Notes under the pieces: model-generated | Databases searched by the model: none | What the model was told of the DNA's origin: nothing | The model's input: the letters and a program-made list of their open reading frames with translations, nothing else | Part shown: piece after piece, positions 56,662 to 64,000 of the stretch | Position numbering within the stretch: position 1 is the first letter of the stretch | Layout: each line of letters begins with the position of its first letter | Made by a program: the position numbers and the translations under genes | Assembly (NCBI GenBank): GCA_045837725.1 | Contig: JBEWZL010000201.1 | Coordinates: 58,585-122,584 of the forward strand | Length of the DNA stretch: 64,000 nt | DNA from: Vermamoeba vermiformis | Lineage: Eukaryota; Tubulinea; Echinamoebida | Direction of reading: 5' to 3'

Positions 56662-58775
56662 ATGGCGTTAATATTAAGGTTATATGTGGCATTATTTGCC
56701 TTAATATTGTGTTGTTTGTGTCAAGCTGACTCGAATTATGATTGGACGAAGCATCTGGGCACAAAGACACCGTATTTCCCTCAACAAGATTACAAAAACC
56801 ACTCTAAAATAGGCACAGACAAAGGACAGTGTTCTGTTTTGTATTTGAACTACGTGGGCAGGTGGGTCAAAACCAGATCCGAAAATTCCAGTCGAATATT
56901 CATATAATTAATTAAATTAATTTTCTAAAAGGCATGGCTCTCGTTTTCCGACAGTAGGAGATATTACAAAATTAGAGCAACTTCGAAGAGCATTACTTAG
57001 TCATCACGATCTGCTGAATAAAACCGATTATCTTTGGATGGTTAATTGGACGGATCCCTACAAATTTCAAACCGCTGGAAATTTAGATAAAAATGGTACG
57101 TATTTAATCACGTTATTTTTCATATTCATCTAATATCTTAAATTCCACAGGCGAGTTAGAACAATACGGAATTGCGAAGCGTGTCCGCGAAGAATATAAC
57201 ATTTCAGTGCCGTGCTGCGACACCGTTTATCCCATCCAAACCACTCAGGTGCCGAGGTAAATATTTATTTTTATTTGAATTTTAATTTGATAGTTTCGTT
57301 TTGCTCACCACATCCACGCAACAGAGCAGCACGTAGCGGTAACGCTTTTGGTTTTGGCTTATTCGAAGGCATGGGCACGCTCGGGCCCTCAGACTACAAG
57401 CCATTTTACACGTATTCGAGTTCCTTGTCGCTCGACACCACGCTGCGATTTTTCGACATTTGCCCGCAGTACCAAACAACGGTACGACGCACTCTCATCA
57501 TATTATACACTATGACCTCATTATTATTTACGCAGGTATTGGACAAGCAATGGGGCGAGAAGCAAGCTAAGCAGTACGAAGCATTATTTTTACCAGCAAC
57601 CGCGTTACGGATCAGCAAGTTGATGGGTACGTCACGATGAATGATGAGCCCTACGCGATGATGAATCACTGACATATTATTGCTCTTGCAGGTGTCTACC
57701 CTCAATGGAACTTGACGACAGATCTCGTGAATGCCATGTATACCGCGTGTGCCTTCGAATATGCACTCTCGAACGAGACAAGAAATTGGTCAGCATATGA
57801 ACGATATCGTACTACCACGCGGCGAATGGACTAATTGATTCAAGTGCAGGTGCTCATTATTCACGGATGAAGACTTTAAGAATTTCGAATACCGCGAAGA
57901 TTTGAAGAATTGGTGGAACAAAGGTAATGACGAACACAAGCACTGGCCTCTAAAATATAAGCGACTAATTCCTGTGACAGCTTATGCATTCCTATTGTCG
58001 TTCGAAATCGCGTGTCCGTTGATGACAGACATCATTTTAACGTTCTCAGATAAGATCGAGAACGCACCCGAGTACGAAGTGCAGCAAGCCAAGTTCAGAT
58101 TCGCGCACGCTGAGACAATTATTCCGTTTATTTCCTTATTAGGCTTGTACACAGACTCGCAACCCTTGCAGTACAACAGCCCACCTAACTTCATTGCTTC
58201 GCGTAATTGGAACGCGAGTTGGATCTCGCCATTCGCTGCGAATGTGATGTTCGTGCTGTACGAGTGCGAGAAGAATGGAGACACGCGCTACTACGTCAAA
58301 ACACTGCACAACGAGCGCGAATTGGTGGTGCCAGGCTGTGACGACGTCTATTGCGAGTGGAGCGCTTTCACCAAGTTGTTCTCAGGCTATTTCAACTGCG
58401 AGTTTGCTGCGTAAGAATTTTAAGTCAGTTCTAATCGTAGTTGAATTTAATAGCTATTTTTAGTATGTGTTACGATGAAAATCCACAGCCAGTCACTATC
58501 GAAGCGCCTGTCAAAGAAAACCCTCCGACCTCCCCATCGGACAGGCCTCACGCCGCTGTTCCAAGTCATTGTAAGTGAAGCAAGTGTTTACTAGTTGAAC
58601 AGTGTTAACACCATGAACAGCGAGCCCACCTGAAGATTATCTGTCAGTCACAACTACAGCAGCCATTGCTATCAGTGCTTTTGTACTTGGATTTATTGTG
58701 GCAGGCATTGGTGCTGTGTTGTTTGTGCGACGAAAAATCTCATCACAACAGCAGTTTGAAACTTTGGTTGATTAA
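56662..58775 (+). CDS. Histidine acid phosphatase, MINPP type, with C-terminal membrane anchor
   Basis: Nine exons: 56662-56861, 56932-57095, 57151-57256, 57325-57481, 57536-57626, 57692-57788, 57850-58410, 58464-58570, 58621-58775; 545 aa. A signal peptide (LYVALFALILCCLCQA) leads into the branch-2 histidine phosphatase fold. The catalytic RHGSRFPT (RHGxRxP) is split by the first intron. The proton-donor motif is HAETIIPFISLLGL, with HAE as in multiple inositol polyphosphate phosphatases rather than HD of typical phytases. The enzyme would remove phosphates from inositol phosphates in the secretory pathway or outside the cell. A Pro/Ser stalk and a transmembrane helix (AIAISAFVLGFIVAGIGAVL) with a basic cytosolic end form an extra C-terminal anchor. 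Confidence 0.92.
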
Positions 58776-58789
58776 ATACAATTTTGTCA

Positions 58790-59280
58790 ATTTTACTGCT
58801 CACTAAATAAAATAGAATCACTGATTCATAATTGCCAGAAGCTAGTGTCCCAAGGCTGTCTCCTATTTGACCCCATTCATTATCTTTTGAATTCATTTTT
58901 TGATGCTTGCCCTTGAATGTGCTGGGGTTTGAAGGTGAGACAGTCAGGGTTGAGTACATACCAAACTGCCATCCACTAGTTTGAAAGTAGACTCACCATT
59001 CTTGACCTTCTGTTTGGGGTAAAGTCAGAGAAAGTGCAATAAATGCTTAGGATGGGATTGAATCAGTTTGAGTGGATCACAAAAGCTTGTTGTAGCAACA
59101 CTAGCTTACCTTGAACTCTGTGAAGACCTTGAAGAAGTACTGATGAAGTGGAAAATTTGCTCTGTAGGTCCAGATGCGTTTTATAGTCTACAACTTACCC
59201 ATAGCCATTACAGATAGGTCCAAATCTCAGAATAAGCTACACCAAGTGGTCCATTGGACAATGTTTGCTGTCAGAATTGT
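58790..59280. repeat. CpG-depleted non-coding block A
   Basis: About 490 bp with almost no CG dinucleotide (one seen, near 59176) although TG and CA are common. No coding frame or RNA gene is seen. The pattern is what deamination of methylated CpG leaves in an old repeat. Confidence 0.55.
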
Positions 59281-59519
59281 AGCATTTGCACGCTAAATGG
59301 ACACGTGTCAACGTCGCTTCCAGAAATTCTCAAGAATTCTCAAGAACAAATAACTGGTCAATTCTAATCTAGCAATATTCTCATAATAGTAATACATATA
59401 ATGATATTCAGTTAGTTGTCATATTTGTCCTTTTATTTATATTTACAATTGCACAATAAACTGTATTTAACGGATCTGATCTCTTCTTTATTAAAAGACG
59501 TACAACAAAGGTACGCTTC

Positions 59520-59990
59520 AAGAATGGCATTAGAGAATTGTAATTGTTAAAGCATTTTAGATTATAAACTATAGTGTAACTTTGGTGCACAATCACAACA
59601 AGAGCTTTTCTTAGGTCACTGTTTGGTCTAAATCCAGTGTCAGCATGAGTTGGAGGATTTCAAGGTGGTCAGGACTACTCTTTTCCACTCAAAACCTTGA
59701 GTTTCATTCAATCAATACCTGCAGAACTTCTATTGCTTCCTGGGAAGAGGCATTCAGCCTACTTTACCAAACATTCTTAGCAATTGAATCAATCAATTAA
59801 CCCTCTAGTCTCCAAGTTCAGTGTTGGCAAAGGATTCATATATGTAAAAGGGCTTGGCCATATAGGGCTAGCCCTGTAGAACCTGACAATAAATAGAGAT
59901 TTGAGTAGGAATTATGCTTGGTGATTTTTTACTTAGGAAAATTTTTACTTAGGAAAGTTTTACTAAAGGAAATTTTTACTTAAGAAAAAC
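59520..59990. repeat. CpG-depleted non-coding block B, possibly LTR-derived
   Basis: About 470 bp with essentially no CG until the GAAAAACGG at its right end. Near that end a TATA-like word (about 59840) is followed about 50 bp later by AATAAA (about 59890), a spacing like that of a solo LTR. No paired ends were found. If it is an LTR fossil it is degraded and old; the family cannot be named. Confidence 0.35.
59925..59988. repeat. Four imperfect ~16-bp direct repeats
   Basis: Four tandem copies of a TTTTTACTTAGGAAA-type word lie at about 59926, 59942, 59957 and 59973. They directly precede the 48-bp array and are AT-rich and non-coding. Confidence 0.7.
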
Positions 59991-60017
59991 GGACCCACCC
60001 GCGTAAGTTGGAGAATT

Positions 60018-60415
60018 CAAAAAAACTAAGTCTCAGTGGACAGTCTTATGAAAAAACTAAGTCCTTAGGGGTCGTCTCCACGCGGAGACGATCTCAAGAA
60101 AAAACAAAGTCCTTAGGGGTCGTCTCCACGTGGAGACGATCTCGAGAAAAAACAAAGTCCTTAGGGGTCGTCTCCACGTGGAGACGATCTCGAGAAAAAA
60201 CAAAGTCCAAAGGGGTCGTCTCCACGTGGAGACGATCTCAAGAAAAAACAAAGTCCTTAGAGGTCGTCTCCACGTGGAGATGATGTTGCAAAAAAACAAA
60301 GTCCATAGGGGTCGTCTCCACGTGGAGACGATGTTGCAAAAAAACAAAGTCCTTAGGGGTCGTCTCCACGCGGAGACGATCTCGCTAAAAAAACTAGTCC
60401 TTAGGGATCGGTCGT
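60018..60415. repeat. 48-bp palindromic minisatellite (7 full units)
   Basis: Seven units at an exact 48-bp period each hold the 18-bp palindrome CGTCTCCACGTGGAGACG, centred on CACGTG, at 60073, 60121, 60169, 60217, 60265, 60313 and 60361. Units 1 and 7 have CACGCG at the centre and unit 5 has one arm change. Between palindromes lies AT-rich DNA with AAAACAAAGTCC and CTTAGGGG. Partial units flank both ends. Because 48 is a multiple of three, both strands appear open, but the predicted peptide repeats (KTKSLGVVSTWRRS) are not protein-like and there is no sign of selection. A DNA-binding or structural role is possible. Confidence 0.92.
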
Positions 60416-61089
60416 CTCATCCACCGAATTAACAAGTCAAACGGATCGCTACGGTGAAGGGCAATCTGCAGCAATAAAAGTTAATAAATTGGTATTGTCT
60501 TTATTAAATATAACGTACTTACCAAATAAAGAGTGGGCGAGCACAACTTAAATCGCGGATCGGTTCTAAAATACAAGATTAGCATTAATAAATAAATCAT
60601 AAAATAATTTAATCTAAATGTAAACTGCCTCTACTATGTAAATGATCGGAACGAATTTGAAAGCGGATTCAAAAATAAAAAATTAAAATTAAACTTACTA
60701 TTAGCGCCCAGTAGTGTTGCTTTCGTTATTCGTGAATAAATAACACAAGCCGGCACGAACTTCTTGACCTGTCACGTCAAGTGATTCGTCACGTGATATG
60801 TCACGTGGGTTGTTCACGAAAAACAGAAAACAAACTTTTTGTAATTTACACGGTGCTAAAAACAATAGCGTGTCACCACAAGTGGCGCGTTTTGTTAAAT
60901 ATAATTGCGATACGAATCCAACAGATTCTATTGCAATTTAAAGTTTAGATCGTCGATCAAAAATCGACACATCTAAATTATCTGCTAAGCCTCCAAAAGA
61001 GGCTTAATTTTATATCTATAGATCGAATCATCGCCTATAAATTCCGTTGGTAAACGGAATATTACAAGACAAATTTAGATTCGATCAGA
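60416..61089. other. Intergenic region with minus-strand splice signals and a CACGT cluster
   Basis: On the minus strand two intron-like units are visible (60698-60566 and 60522-60466) around a 43-nt exon (60565-60523). A transcript using them would run into the 48-bp array, but no reading frame stays open, so a non-coding RNA is the best guess. GTCACGT occurs three times (60771, 60788, 60800), a possible regulatory cluster. The remainder is AT-rich. Confidence 0.35.
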
Positions 61090-61772
61090 ATGGTAAATAT
61101 TATTTTAAAATTTCAACCTTAGTTTATTGACACAAATAATTAAAAACAAGTTTTTATATATCGTATTTTATTTTATTAGTATTTTTACAGTGCTAATGCT
61201 TTTTATAGAACAAGTCCAAGACATCGGCCTTGGATTCCATTAGAACTTACGTGACGTTCTTCGTCCTTGCTCGCAACCGTTTGGCACCAGGCGGAAGTAC
61301 GGAAGCCTACGTCACCAAGCTGCACGACAGCCTTCAGTACTTTGGCGCGTTTGGCCGCAGAGCAGATTTCATCTTTTTCTACGTCATGTTTGATTTTCAT
61401 GGAATGCTGCCCTCGCTCCCAGACCGCACTTCCGTCTATCCAACGTGGTACAAGACTTACCGCCAGACACTCGCCGACACACTTGGAATTGCTATTGGCG
61501 CAAATCCGGCATGGCAAGAATTTTCCGAGTTCATGCAAGGTTTTCCGGTGTTTCTGGAACTTGCTCAACGAGAAATCTGCATGTGGAATGTCACGAAGAA
61601 TATCGCCAACAATGTCAAGGAAGAAAACGACCGAATTCACGAAGAACACGCAAAACTTTGGAGAGCGATGCGCTACAACCTGAAACACTGGTCGTCCCTC
61701 ACTGCTTTGCGTGCGCTTCTGACGTTCATTGGCTCTGCTGAATGTCAGTATGGCGTGCCATTGTTCTCGTAG
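61090..61772 (+). CDS. Unidentified protein whose first exon is only the ATG
   Basis: The start ATG (61090-61092) is followed at once by a GT-AG intron (61093-61208), and the second exon (61209-61772) continues to a stop, giving 188 aa. The product begins NKSKTSALDSIRTYVTF, is rich in aromatic and hydrophobic residues (RRADFIFFYVMFDFHGMLP), has a helical second half (WNVTKNIANNVKEENDRIHE), and resembles no family I know. After the stop, the same frame stays open to a good donor at 61804 and joins the exons of the next entry. The two may therefore be one gene interrupted or read through at a stop codon, or two genes. Confidence 0.55.
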
Positions 61773-63648
61773 TACACGTCCTACGATACAAAGCCCACAA
61801 ATGGTAAGTCAAATTCGGATTTATTTGTAACGGTCACTAATAGTTCGTAACTTAGGTGCTCAGAGTTCTACAACAACAACAACTGTACCCGATCAATTCA
61901 AATTTGTAGAGATTGGCTTTATTCCGGGCTGCACAGGAGTAGGCTACGAGTGGTTTCATCTGCCTGAGTTCAATTCACGCCCTGGTGTATTTGGACACTA
62001 CAAGAGGAGAGGAGAAGAACTTCCGCCCACTAACACCAAGAAGAGGCGTATCGAAGCCGTCCCCGAAGCCGTCTCTGAACTAGAAATTGGAGGCAACAGT
62101 CCTACAGGGAGCGTTGACTTGTTCTTACTCGAGTCAAACGACAACCCTGAGCCGTCTCAAAGCCCTGTACGCAGTCCAGACTTTAACAATGAAATGCCGG
62201 TGAGTAAAAACGTATAATACACTTATAATCGTTAATTTTAATGATTCATTTTAGAGTTCGCCTTTCCGTCCTCCAACTCCGGATCCGATCATTGCTACAA
62301 ATACTACTGCGGTTGTTACAAACCCTGCCAAGCATCCGATTGCCGAAGCAATACGAATCAGTAAGTCACAAACTGTCAAAATATTGCAACGGTAACTAAT
62401 TTTTCTTCAGCTCCTACTGCTAAGGTCCGCGTACCTCGCAGCACAGGACTTAACATTGTTGGTCCTACGGCTATATTTGAAGATATCCGTGGAGAGAGGC
62501 ACAGCCGTCTAAAGGTGGAGGATTGCACGGTGAACCTCTCTGAATTTGGTACAATCAATTTGGTCGACCAGACCGTGTGTCGTGAGCTGTACCTGAAATG
62601 CATCAACTTGGCCCCAACTGGAACGTCCATGACCGCAGCTGCTGTTAAATTGTAAGTACTTAGTATTATCTAAACCGAACTAATACCAAAATCAGCATAC
62701 TTCGCCAGCGAGTGCTGTATTTCGAAGACGTAGATTCAGAGCTTGTGGCGAAGTTGTGTCCTGTGTCTTGCAAGTCTGTCCAAGCCCTGTACATCAAAGA
62801 CATCTCGAAGCCATTGGTGACTTACGGTTTTGGCAACCATACGTGGCAGCAGTTAAAATTTCTTCACTTGACACTCTGGCCAGGACAGGCAGTTCAAGTC
62901 TTTCAAAAATTGGGCGAATCCGCTGGTCAAGTTCTCAACACCATCTTTACCGTGGCCCCTAATCTAATGGGAGTTCGATTGCCCATCGCAAATGAAGATT
63001 CGTCGCAAACGGCTTCCTGGGAGATCTCTCTGACAGGTGTCACTTTTCCTCCGGAATTTCTACTTTTGGAACTGGAATCACACTGCCCTGGAGTCTACAT
63101 CGACTTGCGCTATTTGAATCAACTCCAGCTCCGTCATCTTTGCCTGGTTAATATCTTTGTCTCCCCGCTCGAGTTTCACGAACAGGTAGATCCTCGCTGC
63201 GTAGATCTTAAAGTTACAGGCCCAAAATTATACATTGGTGGCCGTAACTTGATTAATACGCTTAGTATTATGCGAAACATACTGCAACATCGTCCGTAAG
63301 TCTTCCTCCGCAGTTTTGTTAAAGTCAACGCTAATTTATTTATGTAGGTTCCGCTTTCATCCTCGTGCTCTAGTTCCTCAGCTAATCTATCCCCCTGCAT
63401 TGTTTTCCATCGAATGGAGTTCTCAAGTGGGTGCTCAAGTTCATGGGAAATACTACATGGTCAGCTCAGATTTTGAATTGGCCACGACCTACGGTCCCTA
63501 CTTCTACCCTGCTATACTACCGCCCGATAACAAGCTCACTGAGAGCCAGCGCCAAGAGATACCCATTCCCGACTCAGTAATCTCGGCTCAAGACGAGGAA
63601 ACCATTGACGAAGTTTTGGCGGAACATTTTAGCAATTTTAGTTTGTAA
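61773..63648 (+). CDS. Unidentified multi-exon protein (start unresolved)
   Basis: Exons in frame: (start?)-61803, 61856-62199, 62255-62360, 62411-62651, 62696-63295, 63348-63648; at least 530 aa. The first part is Pro/Ser/Thr-rich with a basic KKRRIEA nuclear-type signal. The second part (from ~62420) is an alternating hydrophobic region with repeated leucine-rich stretches (YLNQLQLRHLCLVNIF, LIYPPALFSIEW), vaguely like the LRR half of F-box/LRR proteins, but no F-box is found. The tail is acidic (DEETIDEVLAEHFSNFSL). No ATG was found for an independent start. See the preceding entry for the possible join. Function unknown. Confidence 0.6.
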
Positions 63649-63786
63649 AAGATACAAAAAAATAGAAAAAATCGTCGTTTTTGACCAATGCCGTGTAAGC
63701 CCGCTCTTTTTAAAGCTAACGCGATTTGAAAATAACTCGTTACTTACTAGAATACGAACCGTAACTCAACTCAACCCTAACAAAAC

Positions 63787-64000
63787 ATGGTAAGTCTTTT
63801 GAGAGAGCGATAGTATCACACTAATTTAAATTCGTAGTCGTGCCTGGATTGTATGGCTGCTGTGCAAGACCTAATATCAACCGCCCCTCGTGCCCCCCGT
63901 ACCAAGTCGCCAGTCCGTCACTTTGACAGCTCAAGTTTCTCCGTCCAATCCAAAACGTCAGCTGCAAAATCCAAGCCGCAAAAGAACAAGTCTAAGAAGT
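63787..64000 (+). CDS. Partial gene at window end, again with an ATG-only first exon
   Basis: ATG at 63787-63789 is followed directly by a 48-bp intron (63790-63837), and exon 2 (63838 onward) is open to the window edge. The product starts MSCLDCMAAVQDLISTAPR, then a basic Ser/Lys-rich stretch (KSKPQKNKSKK). The last visible bases (AACAAGTCTAAGA) closely match the first codons of exon 2 in the gene at 61090 (AACAAGTCCAAGA). The same ATG|GT layout occurs there too. This suggests a tandem gene family, though the matched piece is short. No family recognised. Confidence 0.55.

Noticed and set aside
60018-60415. CRISPR-like array of palindromic repeats
   Set aside because: The whole 48-bp unit, including the spacer, is repeated with few changes; there are no unique spacers, and the surrounding genes are eukaryotic with introns.
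60008-60432. Repeat-containing proteins on both strands over the array
   Set aside because: The frames are open only because the unit is a multiple of three without stops; they exist on both strands and have no start context or family resemblance.
61090-63648. Mobile-element or virus-derived gene pair
   Set aside because: Several ordinary introns, normal CpG content and no polymerase, integrase, capsid or terminal-repeat features were seen.
1-64000. tRNA or rRNA genes
   Set aside because: No cloverleaf with A/B-box pair or rRNA core sequence was noticed on reading; a tRNA scan would settle it.

Overview
The window is a gene-dense, intron-rich nuclear segment from a eukaryotic microbe. Introns are mostly 45-65 bp with GTAAGT-type donors. 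Spacers are short, strands are freely mixed, and G proteins, GPI-anchored secreted proteins, a CYP710/CYP61-type sterol C22-desaturase and an F-box/SNF2 ATPase occur together. This gene set fits a free-living amoebozoan or similar protist best; the assignment is inference. Exon models were built by hand from splice signals, reading-frame continuity and protein-family similarity, and no search was run.

Layout. 0-10 kb: C-terminus of a phosphatidylserine-synthase-like protein, an Na+/H+ exchanger, eIF3e, an F-box/propeller-like protein, and a GT15-type glycosyltransferase on the minus strand. 10-20 kb: a small secreted protein, eIF4A (minus), an ankyrin-pseudokinase-U-box protein, a DUF1772 membrane protein and a KCTD-like BTB protein. 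20-32 kb: a PIN-like transporter (minus), an F-box + SNF2 ATPase, a PHD-finger protein with a repressor-like helix-turn-helix (minus), a DJ-1/PfpI protein and a large GPI-anchored ectoprotein (minus). 32-46 kb: a CH-domain/coiled-coil protein with two FAM21-like LF-acidic-LF motifs, a divergent G-alpha, an unidentified gene, the CYP710-like P450, and a short DUF1748 protein assembled from tiny exons. 46-59 kb: a second P450 (minus), a DOMON/cytochrome b561, two tandem GPI-anchored Cys-rich paralogs, tafazzin, a minimal RGS protein (minus), and a membrane-anchored MINPP-type histidine phosphatase. 59-64 kb: CpG-depleted non-coding blocks, a 48-bp palindromic minisatellite, and unidentified spliced genes, the last of which runs off the end.

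Themes. Translation (eIF3e, eIF4A), lipid and sterol metabolism (PS synthase, tafazzin, two P450s), G-protein signalling (G-alpha and RGS) and ubiquitin-linked proteins (two F-box proteins, one U-box protein, one BTB protein) are mixed rather than operon-like. The most unusual items are the ankyrin-pseudokinase-U-box architecture, the CH/coiled-coil/LFa protein, the PHD-HTH protein, the G-alpha with a His in place of the catalytic Gln, and the palindromic 48-bp array beside DNA that appears to have lost its CpGs.
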